The notes beneath the pieces were generated by a model that saw nothing but the letters and a program-made list of their open reading frames with translations, made no database searches and had not been told where the DNA came from. Below, piece after piece: positions 36,901 through 51,997 of a stretch of 64,000 nucleotides of DNA. The first letter of the stretch is position 1, and every line of letters begins with the position of its first letter. The DNA comes from Climacteris rufus. Its lineage: Eukaryota; Chordata; Aves; Passeriformes; Climacteridae. The position numbers were made by a program, and so were the translations under genes. The DNA lies in the NCBI GenBank assembly GCA_013398175.1, contig VZRZ01000996.1, positions 2,401,339 through 2,465,338 of the forward strand, given 5' to 3'.

Positions 36901-39900
36901 TATAAATTTTAGAATATTCTTTAAACAGAAAAAAACCCCCAAAACTCAAACACATAATAGAACTAAGAACAGGAAAACAAATTTTCCAGATAGAAGCTAA
37001 CAAATGAAGGTCATTAGCTTCATGATATTTACTAATTTAGGCTTGCTGAGCTGGTCTCACCTGGGAGCCTCTTTCCATGGTGATGTTTTACTGAAGCGTG
37101 ATCTCTCCTCGTTCTGCTTTCCAAACTTTCTGCAGTCAGTGGACGCCATTCCCATAATTTCCACATTTAATGGCACTCCCAAATCACAATAAATATTTTC
37201 TCCCTTTTATTGTTGAAATCTGTGTTATAAATCAAGAAGTATGAAGTTGAGACTGTAACACAAGTCAGGACAACAAGCCTGATTATAGTGCTTCAAATGT
37301 CTTCTGTGAGTTACTCTTGTAGGTACTTGTACCCTCTAAGGTAAAAGTGGAAAAAAAGTCCATCAGCTCCATTAGTGTCAGGTGTTGGGACAACACAACA
37401 CAACACAAAAAAGGAAAATAATTATTGTATTCAGTCCATAAAACTTAGTAATCAGTGCCACTACTAGCTCAGTCCTCACACAACTCCTGCTTCCTTTCCC
37501 CTGCTGCTTAATAGAGCTGGAACTAGTTAGAGGATGAGCTGGCTGGCATGTCCCCTTTGCTGTGACATGTACATAAATAAATGTTGATTTTGCTGTGATT
37601 AAGTATTTTCAGTGAAATAATTTGACTTCTTTTGACAAAATATTTCAGGGAATTATGGCAACTCAAAGCAGCTTAGGATGTTCCCCCCAAATGGTCAGTA
37701 GGAGCCCATACATAAAGGTAGACATGTTTAAGAGGATAAAGTAAGAATTTTTCATAGGCTTTGCTTTCAAGAACAGAGATATTCTTGGCCATTTTACTCC
37801 CAAAATAGAGGAAACTATGCCTGTTGCAATGCAATATAATATTCCCTAGAAACAAAGATTTGCTATGTTTTCTTAAATGTATGTTAAAATAACAAAAAGC
37901 AACAAGATACGGTGATTTAAATTTCCCAGTTGAAAGTAGTTGCATGCATGTCTTCAGTAGATATTTCAGCTAATTAGAGAAATAGACTCAAATGAACCTT
38001 AACATAAAACTTTAAGAATATTACAATTGCAAATATTGACAGGAAAGGAACTTTGTTTAAAACACTACAGTCTTCTGTGACATAGGCATTTTTAGAGAGA
38101 TTTTTACTTTGCATTTGATGCAGCTTTATGTCTATAATTTGCTATGCACTCTTAATTCTGGTTTTTGTAGTATTTAAGGTACGGGTATGGTTTTTGTTTA
38201 ATTTTTAAACTACATTGCTTATTTTTTGATCTCCGATAGAACCTGGAAACAAAAACAACAACAACAAAAATATTAAAGAAGTTCTAAGGACTTGTTTAAA
38301 ATGTTTATCAGATTTTTAGGTTAGAAAATTAAAAACGTATGGCACAAATGTTAAAGATAACAAATAAATTACCTATGACATAGAAACATAAAGCCTTCTA
38401 TATAGTTCTGAATGGATATTCCTTGAGATTTGCATCCAAGGAGTCCACCAGATTCAGTGATAATTTGGAGTGGCACCTTATGGCACAATCACTCCTTCCT
38501 GCTATCAATTTCTGCAGAACATGCCCACAAACCTGGAGAAGCAGAGCCAGCTCAGTCCCTCATGGTCTCAGCTCCCAGGTAGTTCACCCTCCATACCTGG
38601 GAGGGAGCTCAAAGTCCTACAGGAGATGGGCCCTTTCTGACATTCTTCTTCTAAAAGCTTTTCAGGCCTGATCTGTTGGGCTCCAAAGATCTTAAAATCA
38701 AGAATGAAGAAACGCAAAATTATTGAAGAGGTTAAAAGCTAGGCTTTCCATGGAGATGTGTGTTGCCCTGCTTCTTGCAGTTGTGAATGTTTTTACTTTC
38801 TTTGTAGCTAGTTCTCACAGTCTTTTCTGTAAACATAGCTATGTTATTGTAACTGTATCTTATCTCTCACATTCCCTTCTCATGGACGCAGAACTTTGAT
38901 GGACATTTCCTTTGACCACTGTAATTGAGGGAGGAAGAACTGATTTCTTCCAATGAACAGTGATTTCCAAATGTATATAAAAAATAAAGAAGGCGGGTCT
39001 TGCCCCCTTCCTTCCTTCCTTCTCTCTGATCCTGGTAACAGGTGTCTCTGGCTTGTCCTTTCGTGTCAATACTGTGACAGATGTGAAAGCAAACCTTTCT
39101 CATAGCATGCATTTTTTTGCAGTCACCAGTTTCATTCTAATGGGAGCACATTTAGCCATTATTATTTGCTCCTTTTCTAACCTTTTGCATTGACATGCAC
39201 TAATAATTTGTCCAGTACTTGTAACTCCCATGGAACAAAGAACTAATACAGGTCTGTGGAAACTACTGAAATCAATAGAGCTACTTCAGACCTGGACAGG
39301 TTTATATGGAAAAGAAATCTTACCCATACTTCATACAAGCCACCTTTGTTGCTGAAATCTGTGCCATAACTGCAAGTATTTTGGTTTCTTCAGCTTCCTT
39401 ACTGAGGCAAGTGCCCTCTCTCCTTCTTTCTTTTGGAGGCTTTTTGCATAGTAGAGAAGTATTTGGCAAACATCTGCTTCCTTTTTTAGTCTTTTTTTTA
39501 AGAACAATTATCTTTCTCTAGGGTACATTTGGGTGCTGGAGCAAATGCCATTTTGAAAAACAACTTTTTTTTTAAAGGATATTCACAAGTTCAATCAAAG
39601 ACAGATTTTTATTTCAGAGGATAATTATGTCATGCTGAGCTAAAATGGCAAATCCATTGTTTACTAGGAGGTATCCTAATCTGTAGAAAAACGTGAGTTT
39701 TCTTTCTATAAAAATGCAGCATAAAACTCCATGTCACTTCAAGCAAAACAAAACCAATATCATGCATCCGACAAAGGAAAAAAGACAGCTTGCATATGGT
39801 CAGAGCAGTATTTTTACCTCAGCATAGAGCTGGTTGTGTTTACAGACCTGTCCTCTCTCCTGTTTGCTTCAGTAGCAAAAAATGGTGATTTCAATAATAT

Positions 39901-42900
39901 CTCAAATGTCATCGACAATTTAAAAGTCAAACCTCTGCTGCAATGGAATGTGAACTATAGCATTGTTTTGGTGATGTGATGGTTGAGCTATGGTTGACGA
40001 TAATGCTCAGACACACCATGCATGGAAAAAAAACTTTCAAAATTTTTTTTATTTTCCTGCCATGCACACAGTCTGTAAGCTCACAAAGCAGCATTTGAGG
40101 AAAGGGTGAAGAGGATTCAGGCTGTTTCCTACCGTGTGCAAATCAGGACCAAAAACTTTTAATCCTTCCAAAGTCTGAGGGAATTGCTCAATAGGCTCCA
40201 GGACAGGTGATACCTCACTCAGTAGATGTAGCTCATTTTGGAACACAGAGTTTCTGGTGGCTGTGATCAAGGTCTTGGGCATAAAAGAACTTTTCAATGG
40301 ACACAGTACAAAGCAAAGAAGCCCTTGTTACTTTTGTTCAAAATCACAAAAGAAAATGTAGCTGTGTTAATCCATGCCTAGAATTTTAGAATATTGTAGA
40401 AATTGTCCTGTCAAAGCACCCTTAGGTGCTCAACACCAGTGGGGAATATCAGGCCAAGATAAACACTGGCGAGAGAAGGGTTCTCAAAACCAGGACTCTC
40501 AGAGAGAAGAACCAGATTTTCAGTTTCTCTGTTGCCTCCAGCAGACTCTCATAGCAAAAAGAATCCAGAACAGAGCAACAGACAAGATCAGAGGTTGCCC
40601 CATCTTCCCCACCAGGTGTATGGTGGATATTTAGTCACATCCCACTCCCTCCACTGGAAGGGTGGAAGAGACCTCCAGCAGATGCCTTCAGTGGTGAAAA
40701 TATCTGCAAGTATGAAGCTGTGACATAAAAAATTCAAATGATATATTTCGTTGTTTGAGATATATCTTCAAATAAACTCTCATGCCCTCTGGTGTGAAAG
40801 TGTAAAATGAGATTCTGTTGGAGACATTCTAAATCCAGGAGGGAGGATGTGGTGAGCATCAATTCAGACCAAAGCAGATAGTAATGAAGAAATTTTACAA
40901 GCAACCTGACATTAAAAAAAACTCTTAATTATTTTAAGGAGATTACAGGGAAGTCAGAATAAGTGGAGCCAAATCCAATTCCCAAAACTGTTATTAATAA
41001 CTCTCAGGATAGTAAAAAAACTCATGTAACCCATCATGTACAGCAACTTGTTTACAACCTGCAATCTTCCTGCAATCCATGTGTTTTTCTAACTCATTCT
41101 GATCATATTTACATTTGTCTTTACTTGCCTCCTTCACAGAGCACAACTAATAATGTGTATATTTCTCTAAAATGTGAAGGATATGAGCATACAAAGGCAT
41201 TGATTCAGATTAATATCTACCTTTTCACTCATATACAAAAGGCTGATACTGAACATCATGTTCTCTTTGTGCTCCCTGCAAGAACTCATCATCTTAACAC
41301 AAAGTCTGGAAATTGCATATAATCAAACATTCATAATGTAACAGTTTCCTTTTACAGTAAGACAAAAGAACTGGCAAAATAGTGAAACACAGCTATGATG
41401 AGGCCTGGTTTGCAACATTCAAACTGGTATTCATGGCCCTTGGGAAAGAAAGAAAACTTTGCTTTTGACATTTTGGAAAGGGGGCAATATTAAATCAACT
41501 CTGCTAGTTGTGTCTGAGAGTTGGCATGGATTTACTGAGATAACTTCATCCAAGTTGTTTTTTGGCCAAGCAGATCTTAAAGTTAAAAACCAGATAATCT
41601 AGTAAAACAAAATAAAAGGCCTAATTAGTGATGGTAGCTCTGGCCTCATAAGAAAATAATGTGATGTGTTTGGAACACAGATGAGAGCACTAGCTCCACA
41701 GAAGTGTTATTCCAGCCACAGAAGGTTTTAAATACACCTTTTAAAATGTATAATATAATGCCAGATGGTTGAGCCACATATGAGATTTTCAGGGCATTCA
41801 GTATGCGATCAAAGTTAAGTAATCACTGGAAGAGAATAAAATTGCTAAGAACCTGCCATTATAGTTAATGTGAGCACTGAAAAACTGATTCTTGATCTTG
41901 TTCAGTAAAACTCTTCATGGGTGGCATTTCTGTGAAATAGGTGTTAACTGAATTAGCTCAGTTTCAGGTCATGTTTTTCAACTGAAAATGTAATCCTTTC
42001 TAGTACTTTAATAAAATGAAACTAATATAAAGCAATAGTTTGTCTAACTAATAGCCAATCTTCTGAATTCTCTTGTTATAGTCAAAATGACATTCAGCTT
42101 CTAATCAAAATCTGGATAGTTTCACTCCTGAACATGGCCAGTCCCTGGATGGATTGCTCTGCAGGATCTGACCAACTCAAAGGTCTCAGAGCACACCTTA
42201 GATTAGTCCCCGCACAGCACAGAGGACCTGGTGCAACTGCTACCTCACTTCTCATCACTTCTGGTTAAAAACCCTGCTTATGTGTGGTATGGGAAACTTG
42301 TTCCAGCTCTGTTTCTACCAGGTTCTACAGTATCCAAGGTTATGGTCCTTCCTATCTTGTCCTATTCAAGCTGCACTCAACATTTTCTTTGCACAAGGTA
42401 ATTAACTGGCCATTGAAGAAAGGGACTGTCAAAGCCTTAGCTTCAAGATCAGTTGTTGGGACAAACAGCTGGGAAAGGGGAGACCTACAATGACTTGACC
42501 TGACTGATAATCATGACCATTAGGTTCTGTAATTATTGCTTTACAAACACAACAGCTTCAGTGGGAGCAATTAAAAGAGATCCCAACCAAAATGCCATTG
42601 GGGTTCAGCATTTGGAGAATTTTTTAAGGTGGAGGGAAATTCAGCTTTACATGCACTCCTGTGCCAACCGAGGGCTAGGATGGAGGGAATTCTCCTTCCC
42701 TTTGCCATCATTATCTCCCAGTGATCAGTGGGAGCTGATACCCTCAGCCAGGACCAGAGACAAACATATGCTCCACACACAGCAGAGAGGACCAAGCCCT
42801 TGAGAGGTCTCTTCAGACAGACTACATATCTTCATGCTTTCTCCTGCTGGAGCCCCAACCCCACTCACTGTGTGGTGAGGCTGCTCTCACCACACACCAC

Positions 42901-44442
42901 CTCTTTGGTTCAGCAAATTTATCTACTCATAAACAATTCTTCTGCTTTTCCACCACTTACTGCAAGCAGGAAAGTGAACCAAGTGCCATGATGCAGCTCC
43001 TTCAACCACACTCCTGACAGCTCTGGGTCTCAGTCCATGAAGCCATGTGATACTTTCTCTGTCCCCCCTTGAGATACCATTCCACAGTCCAGTGGTCCAA
43101 GGATGCAGGATGGTCTGCATGTATATTATTTGCAGATGTCCCTCAAAATTTTTCTTCCTTGGGGCATTGTAGCATGTTTAGTGAAGTCTGCAAACTTGCC
43201 AGCTCCCCAAACCTCTCCAATTAAGCATTTTTAGTATGACAAGCTTCTTAACAATATTATTTACTTTTTCTGAGACACAGCAAGTGAAAGTTATGTTTCT
43301 CTCCTTATAGAAACCAGTAGCATGATGGGTGAAACTTCAGGAAATATTATACTGGCTGGTTGCTTAAGTTTTAATATAAAACATACTTGTGTCTGAGCTG
43401 GATCTGACTTTTTCAGCAACCTGAATTCCTGCAAGGATATTTTATTTTCCATCCTTTGATGCAATTAGGTTTTAAAATATTCCAACTCTTTTGTTTTGCT
43501 AGGAGTAAAAAAATCAATCTAATTCACACAGCTCCTTTTAATATCATACAAGATGTAAGAGGGGAGCCCTCTCTCCCACTGGTGACATTTCCTCCAACAG
43601 AATGAAAAACCCAAACCAATTCAATTAGCTTGTCAGCCATGTAGATGAGAGTGCACACAACAATCAAATGGGAAAGAGAAGAGGACAGGTACCAAGATGA
43701 GGAGACAAAGCACCCTCAAGGATGACACCTTCTGCAGGGTATTCTTCTGAGGAGGGCAAAAATTCCCCTCCTTCCCACCACTCCCTCTTTTGCCCCCAGC
43801 CAGAGCATGGTGCTGCCCTAGAGCACTGGCACCTACCTTGACACTTCCCTCAGCAGCTTAAATATAGGACAAAGTGATGCTTTCCTCAAACTGAGAGAAA
43901 TGGTGCTCTTTCCTTAAGACCTGTTCAGCAAAGTGAAACCCAGCTGTGTTTGGGGATGTCCTGAGATGGAGTCAATCAATCTTAAACATCCTGTCCCAGA
44001 AATGACAATAAACACAGCTACGGCATCTGAACCACAACTCTCCAGTGAAGTCCAGGAGTAATGTGGAGCTGCTTCCTGCTTACCAAACTAAGAATCTTTG
44101 CCAGTACCAAGGAAATTGGCAATAGTCTGCCAGTCCCCTCCATTACAGGCTTTCCAGGACTTCAAACATTTGAGTATCACCTTTAACATGCTAGTAAGCT
44201 GCAGCATGACTAACAACATTTTCCAATAGTATTTTAAGCTCAATCAAAACAGTAGTCTCAAGAAAAAAACCAAAACAACCAACCAACAAAACAAACCCAC
44301 ACAGTTTGCCACATCTCAAACCAAAACAAAAAATAATCTTCAGATGACTTCATTTTATACCTGTGGATCAACCTTAAAATCAGAATGCACTCAGAGATGG
44401 TTTGTCTCACATTATGCTGGGGGTGAAGAAATATACCCCAAA
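33939..44442. other. Long unique AT-rich stretch, nothing recognised
   Basis: About 10.5 kb with no gene, RNA gene or repeat family that I can identify. Small simple-sequence tracts are (ACAAC)n at about 37391-37408, a CAA-rich run near 38253-38268 and (CCTT)n near 39008-39021. Open frames reach only about 119 codons (40963-41322 plus), with no domain. Confidence 0.5.
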
Positions 44443-44457
44443 GATAGACAGATAGAT

Positions 44458-44499
<42 letters not shown>
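44443..44499. repeat. (GATA)n microsatellite
   Basis: A short imperfect part (gatagacagatagatt) leads into about ten perfect GATA units ending near 44499. Likely length-polymorphic. Confidence 0.95.
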
Positions 44500-44502
<3 letters not shown>

Positions 44503-47500
44503 TAGGGATTTCAGGGAACCTAACACTTTTCAATACAATCTAATGAACCATCAGGTAAGCCAATTTAGTTGTGCAACAGTACTTGGTTTCTCTCCTCTGC
44601 AGCACGTCATGTCAAGGAAAGATTATAGCAACAGCAATTTGTTTCAGATTTACTCTGTCAGATCAGCTGCTGATAGCTTCAGACCACCCTAATCTGGGAG
44701 AGAAAATGAAGCTCTCTGTTGACAGAAGAGCCACTGGTGATTTTCCTGAGGCACTTCATTGTTTATGTAAAACCATTAAGGAGGCAGGGGGTGATATGAG
44801 TTCAAACTCTTTTTCAAAAATATAACCAAAATTACTTCAGATTTATGATTCTGTCTCAGTTCTCCTCATGAGATATGATATTCTTCTTAACTCGGATTAA
44901 ACACCAATTGTGAGTACTACAAAATATTTGGTTTCTTCTCATAGAACACGAAACAGTGGCTTAGCTTTGGGAGCTGTAAATAAATTAAGTGCATTTTGAA
45001 ACAAACTCCAGAGTTTACATCATCTTAACTATAAATTGTAAATTAGGTGCAATGGAAGTTCCAGTAGATCTTTATATGCTACTTAGAGGTACAGCTTTTA
45101 AAGACATCTAAGGAATTTAAATATCCAATTTCTATTAATTTTAGTAGAAACCTATACTCGGCTCCCTCAGGTAGTTTCAAAAACTTCATCTTAACAGACT
45201 GTGTTATAAACCCTAAACCCATTAGATCCTTGGAGAGATTCCCACTGAGTTTAGCAGTTAGATCATGCTCTTGTTGCCTTTCCAGGCCATGGTTCTCCTC
45301 CTTGGGCAGGCATCAGGGTCTGCGGTACAGTGGCAGGGCCCCAAATGCCTCCCTACCTTCAATCCCCTAATCAGTCATTGGAATTTTTCTTCCTGGAAAC
45401 AGAGTGAAAAAGGCCACTGTAGTGCACAGACAAACTTAGTAAGACTTCATGGGACTCCATCACCCACCCATAGGGTCTGTAAATTTGCACATTTTCTTGA
45501 TTGAGGAAGTCAGCATATGCTGTAGCTTCTTCAAATGCCTGGAGAGAGCAAAGCAGGAGATTTTGCCAGATAACTTCAATGCTGGGAGAGAGACCCAGAG
45601 GAGGGTATTACATTATTTTATACCAAGGTCAGCAAGACTGCCAAGCAGTTTACACCAATGGCAAAATTCCTGTTGCTTACCATGGTGCCAGATTGTCCCA
45701 GGCCAGAGTGTCTGAGTGCTGGGGGGAACTGCAAACCCCCAGGCACTAAAGGTGCCCTCACAGCTCAGACCCACAGGAAACTCTGACCAACACAGGCAGG
45801 GAGCATCCTCAGGCCTGAGCCATGCTGACACACTGAAGATGTGCCAACTCAGGACCTTCACTCCAGGAACAAGCCCTGGCTGAGCAGTGTGTCCAATACC
45901 CACAGCACCATTTGAGGGAACATGTTAATTCTCCATATTTGCAGGAATGGGTTCTTTTTCCACAGCACTCTTTGGAAACAGAAGTTAAACTGAAGCTTCA
46001 TTCATACACGAGACTTAAGTTTTCTTCTTCACCACAGGAACAATGCTGTTTGAGAGTTCAGATGGCATAATGCTGAATATTGCAAAAATGAGAAAATAAC
46101 CACAGGTAGTTTTAAACCAAACACAAAATTATATTAGTTGCACTTGAATTTAAAGCCAAATTTTTGATTAGGGCTCCATTTATTGGCAATTCTGGGAAAA
46201 GGTTTCAGTATAATCCTCAGTTAATGAAACCTTTGCTAGTGAATTTCCTTTGTCAACACTGCATTTAATGTGAGAAGTGCTTATACCTGCTAGATCATCA
46301 AAACCTGCAAAGCTAATAGACTCAACTGGAATGTAAAAAACAGGGAGGATTTTCATAAAACTTTAATAAAAGGGTTTGGACCAGAATGGTGTAGGGTGAT
46401 TCCTTTAAAAACAACTCTACTATTGCTTTTCTCCAGTTTCCAAATACTTTTCTGTCATGAAAATTGACAGACATCTATGCTTATATATATATATAGTAAA
46501 ATATTTCTTGGAAATGTTGTACAAGTAAAACGATTAAATTCAATTGTAAAATCCCTAGAAACTTAGCCAAGCTGAGCCTGACCTTTGGATCTTTTTGGTC
46601 TACTTCATCACTTACAGAGTCAGATAGATGCCAAGACCCAAATAAACTGGCCCAAGAGAAAAGCAATGCTGACCACTACTAGCAAGCAGCCTGAGGAAAA
46701 AATGGTTTCATTCACTGAAGTGCTGGACTCCCCTGCTGCAGTTTTCTTTCAGTTTCAGGACACACAGTTACTGACAGGAGCATGACAGAGAGTTGATCTA
46801 ATCTGATCTCCACCCAGCACATCCATCCCACTCTGCTGCAGGGGCAGTTTGGGTTTAGGTGAGTGGGGATATCTGTGTCTGAGGTATTTTAGGAAAATGA
46901 TCTTTAATGAAAGAGCTGCAGGGTGGTGTTTTCCTGCATATTTTTACGAGACTCCTGTGCCGAAAGTGAAGTTGTTGGTCCTGTTTTTATGTTGTTCAGA
47001 AATGCTCAGAGGCTGCCTCTTGCTGGTATCATTCTTTATGGTATAGGAGAGGTGTTTCCACTTCCAGAAATTTGACAACCACTACATAGTTCTTCTTCCT
47101 GCAATTTGAAAACCTGTAATTTTGTAGTCAGCCCCAACACTGCTTTGTTTCCTTTGGTCTGATGAAATTAGTCTTGCACTACAGTGTCATTGCCATAACT
47201 GCTTATCCACCTGAACTTTAGGTACTCCTTTTCTCCTTCATGAGGCTTGACATGAAGCCACAAGTACTGGGGATCCAACAGTGAGAGAGACTTTTACAGA
47301 ATTTTTCCCACTGCATGTAGCATGTGCTGAGACAGGACTTTGGAAATTCAATTAATGCTTCCATGAACACAAGTAATGTGTGAACGTGCCTGTGGCTGTG
47401 TACTTCCCTATGAAACCTTAGAACCAGGATTAAAGTGACTTTCAGGTCAAGCTGGATGATTGCACTAAAAAGAAGTGCTTTATTTTTCCTTTAAAATTTT

Positions 47501-50500
47501 AAACTCTTCATTTCAGCCATGTTGACTTTGTGTTCACAGAAACAGGAATGCTCATGGAAACAGTACTAAAAATATTTTTAAATACTCAGGAAAAGCAAAT
47601 TTTGAAGTCCTACAAAAAATATTTGCAGTGGAAATCTCATTCCTCTCATTCAGTCAGGAAACAGAAATACACCATATACACTACACAGCCATTACAGCTG
47701 CTTGAAGTGTGCCAAGAACTACTCATAAATTAACTACAGACATAGAATACTGTAAATAACTTTGATGAATAGCTAATCAAAATCTTCTCAATGGCAACTC
47801 CACTGAAAAAAAAAAAAAGTGAAAACATTTGTTAGAAAATAAAGTATCACAGACTTCATCTCTATTTTGACTGCCCAGTTAGCTGAACAATTGGGTTACA
47901 TTCTGTCAAATGTATCCCATCTGACTGGTAGGCAAATCTTTTGCTTTCTTTTTCTTCCCTTTTGCTTGTCATATTCCTAGTTGACTTTCTCATGAAAATG
48001 CTGCCTGAGTGGTATCTATGGGGTGGCGAAGAGAAATCCTAGGAAGACAAGGGAGCAGCTCTTCACCAAAGACATGTTCTGGGTACACCCCTACACCAGC
48101 ACACAGATCTTTTCCTGATTTCTTGCAAAATCCCCTTCTCACATTTATATTGGAAGTCTCCATTTTAAAAAACACCCATGCCCATGTGTAATTTTCCCTC
48201 TTTGAAATGTGCCTTAATGTGGTGCAGACCTGTGACTGACATAAAGCATGCTGTAAGCTTGCTTTTCCTTAGAAATGCCTTCCTGAATTTGAGCTTAAGC
48301 ACCCAGTTACCAGACAGAAAAACAAATTCATAACCTCTTCTGTTTCTATAATTGCAGTTATAATCATCACACTGTTGTATTGTTTAATACTGTACAACTA
48401 ATCGTTTCCTTAAAAAGCCATATTTTATTGGTATTAACATTAGGAGAGTAGGAGCCAAAGGCTTCACTCACATTCCTTGAAATATGGATTCATCCAAACC
48501 CACACCAAAACCTGTTTAATGTTAATGAATTAGGCATTTGAATTCCTCTCCAGAAGCATCACTCTCATGGTGAGGAATAAAAAACCTCCTAACAGACAGT
48601 GCTACCTAAGCTAGCAAGGTTAAAGGAAAATCATTATCTTTCTAAATTGCTCTGGAATCCCAAAGTGCAAAAGTTTTCTTTCTTTCCCATGTAAGCAAAG
48701 TTTTCTGTGATGCAGTAGAGTTATTTTAAAGGTTTTCTACAGTCTTAAATTTCAGCAATAATGTAAACCTCAATTTTAGGTTGTGTTCTGGTGAGTAAAG
48801 GTAAATTGGTTACTAAACTAAAAATGGGAAGTTGCCTCAGAATCAGTTTATATTTCACAAATAGGGTTGTCCATCAGAAAAATTAGTTTTCAAAAGTAAA
48901 GAATTCTGTAAGTAAAATCATGAGAAAAGATTAGCTGGTAAGACCTGGAAGTGCTTCCTTAAAACAATTTCTTTTATGAGAAAAAGGACAAAGAACACTA
49001 TTGTACAAACAAGGATGACAACAACAAGTCAAATGCATTTTTTACTCTGTAGCAAAGCAAAGGAAAAAACCAGAAATAAAGTCACAAATAAAAAGTCCAA
49101 GACAGAGAAAGAGCAAAAAATACACACTGCAAAGTGTGGAAAATTGATAGAGAAAGCCAAAGATGTTCACCTAATCAGGCTAGCAATAAAAAAATACTAT
49201 AATAGGAACAAAAGCAAACCTAATGTAGAATGGGATGGCAGAGTTTAGACAATGCAAGGAAAGTGATGAAAATGCAAAATAAATCAATTTCTTCTATATT
49301 TTAAAGATCCAGAAAGATACAATCCTTTCTAGTGCAGTTGTGATTCTGAACATCTCCTGTGGAGGAAAATTTTACCCCTAGATGGATTGTACCCCTTTCC
49401 TTAAAGGAGAAATTTTAAATGGCCATGTGCTAATGGGTACACTTGGAAATGAGGGGTGGGTGGTCTCAGAGAGTGCCATGGAAGTTGCAGTCCTGGAAGA
49501 AATCAATGTTCATAGGAACTGAGGGATCAGTATGTCTGACTCTGTGTGGCTCTTGGAGACACAGCATGAGCCCTCAGGTTGATTTTATAGCAAAAGGGGT
49601 GAATATGACGATGACATGGCAATCAAAAAAGCAAATGAGAGTGTGAAGCCACCAAAGCAGGAGGTACGAGGGAACAGAGAGAAGGATAAGACAGTCCCAA
49701 AGCTGACCATGTTCCACCAGGACAGTAAGCTGATTTGGGCTTATATGCTGACATTCCCTCAGCACTGGAAATGTTTATGACATTTTAAAATATTAAGAAA
49801 TATAATAGTCACAAGTATAACATAAATAAATTTAAATATAATCAACTCCTCTTGCTTCCAGCCAACACAAACCATGAAATGAGAAACTTGTGGACTGTCT
49901 GCCTGAGGAAAAAGAGACTATATACACTTAGATAAATATAAAAGGCAAGGGATTTCTCCATCCTGGGGAATGTCTTGAAGCTTAACCCTTTACACTGATA
50001 AAGGCTTTTTGCTATTGGGTCAAAGCAATCTTCCTTAAGGGGCTTATTCAGAAGCCCATAGCAGATGGCCCAAGTGAAGAAAGCACACTCTCAGACATAA
50101 CCCAGAAAACTGCTGCTCAAGGCTTGGCCCAGGAGGGGCCTTTCCTAAGCCCTCAGTTTTTAAGCCCTGAGGACTGCCCAGTATTTCCCCTGCTTTTCTG
50201 ATATTCTCCCCTTTAGTGTCTGTCTCACCATTTTGTTCTCTGTCTGCAAAGTGTCCATGGCAGCTACAGCACCTTGGTTTGTGTTGGCATCGCACGGGCG
50301 CTGCCTGACCATGATCAGTGACCATGCTCTCCAGATGCTGTCAGAAGAGTGGAAAGTAAAGTCTGCAGGTGTAGTACTGCTATCACCATGTGTAGGCAAA
50401 AAACATAAAGAACAAAATCAACATGACTTGAATACTGGCTATTTCAGAGGCAAACATAAATCACAAGTATTTAAAAGATCTGCCGTGTTTCCAATAGAGA

Positions 50501-51044
50501 GAAATTATGTGAAAAGATACACAACATTATACTAGTGGATCAGAGAGGGGAACACCAAGAGCTAAAATTGGAGAAAATTACTTCTCAAGAGGATGAGATA
50601 TTTGTGTACAAAATCATTTTCTAGGGAAACAATATTGCCTTCAGCACTATATTGAACTCTTGTTGGACAAAACCATTTCTAGATACACAATAACAAACAA
50701 TTCTGTACTGTCAATAAACAATAGATGATGCAGAATTTTCCTCTTTGGAAGTTGATAAATGTAAGCAACTATATTGTTTTTCCTTTTACATATAATGTGT
50801 TATGAATCTCATCCTTTGAATGTACTAATTTTCCAGAAATATTGCCCAAATAGTCCAGATATATTTTCAGCATAAAAGTTGCCTGCTAGTGGCTCACATT
50901 GCTCACTCTGCTCAAAAAAAAATCAAGAAATGTCTTTGTCTCTGCTTCTATTTGAGAAAAACATTTTACACTTAGAAAACAAACAAACAAATAGGAAATT
51001 ATTATTCTTGGCTAGCTAAACATTCCACCAGATTTTTCACCCTT
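44500..51044. other. Unique AT-rich sequence, nothing recognised
   Basis: No gene or repeat family is recognised. An (AT)n run lies near 46482-46495 and an A13 run near 47806-47818. A 90-codon lysine-rich open frame at 48976-49248 plus is explained by A-rich composition and has no domain. Confidence 0.5.
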
Positions 51045-51107
51045 ATATCCATGAAACTTGCATCCATGCAATAACTTACATCCATGAAACTTACATCCAT
51101 GAAACAG
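51045..51107. repeat. Short minisatellite, about four copies of a 15-18 bp unit
   Basis: The unit catccatgaaactta and variants occur in tandem: atatccatgaaacttg (51045-51060), an 18-bp variant with an insertion (51061-51078), catccatgaaactta (51079-51093) and a partial copy (51094-51107). Confidence 0.92.
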
Positions 51108-51618
51108 CAGAATTGCTGACATTTACATACATACCTTTAAGGCACAGTTTGGCTCAAGGAAAGAAGCAAAAATTCCTGTCTTTTCATATGACATCATTCA
51201 GACCTACATTTACTTTAAGTTCTAAGATTTATTTTGCATAGTCATGATTGCTTTTATAACAGAGAAATTAAAAAGAAACATTTCAATATGTCACATCAGC
51301 AGAACACAGGAAAACAGGACACAGGAAAATACATTAAGTCATGTGTTTTCTGACTTGAGTATTGACATTTGATTCTTCTGGATTCAATTTGCATAGTGTA
51401 CACCTCAAGGCAGTTAAATCATCATTAAGTTATTTTTAAAACTCTATTTTTGATGTTTCATGTGAACAATTGCACCATTAGACTGGACAGTGTTAAGCTT
51501 GCCTGTGAGCACAGAGTCTAAATCTTTTCCAGGCTCTGAAATACTGTGCAAGGGCTACACTTCTGCACTTCAAGATGTGTATCACAGAATTTCCTGAGCA
51601 TTTTTAAATTTGCTAGTT

Positions 51619-51623
<5 letters not shown>

Positions 51624-51646
<23 letters not shown>
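51624..51646. repeat. A23 mononucleotide tract
   Basis: An uninterrupted A run, followed by gcccc. Simple-sequence DNA. Nothing else is recognised in the 350 bp between here and the LTR at 51998. Confidence 0.92.
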
Positions 51647-51650
<4 letters not shown>

Positions 51651-51997
51651 CACAAACAACGACCCTTTATTACTTTGAAAAATGAAAGCTTTTATTAGTA
51701 AAATACATTGCACTGCTCGAGTCCTTGAGTTCAAGTCCAACAACCTGAACTAATGCTCAAAGCTAAGAATGATCTTGCAAATGCCCAAAGAAGTGGTTTG
51801 TGTCTGGCTAAAAAGAACCTATTTATTAGAGTGAAACCTAAGCCAGATTTGTTTTCTTCTCCAGCAAGAAGAAAAAAATAATTTTTGCATTCCTTTCTCC
51901 CAGTGCATAAAAGTGTGTAAATAAGTACTCATCACTTTATTTTGCAGAAGTACAAATAGGTGAGTTTCCTATATATATTCAGAATTATGTATCAGCC

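Noticed and set aside
48976..49248. 90-codon lysine-rich plus-strand frame
   Set aside because: Lys/Thr/Asn richness follows from the A-rich strand. No family resemblance or gene context.
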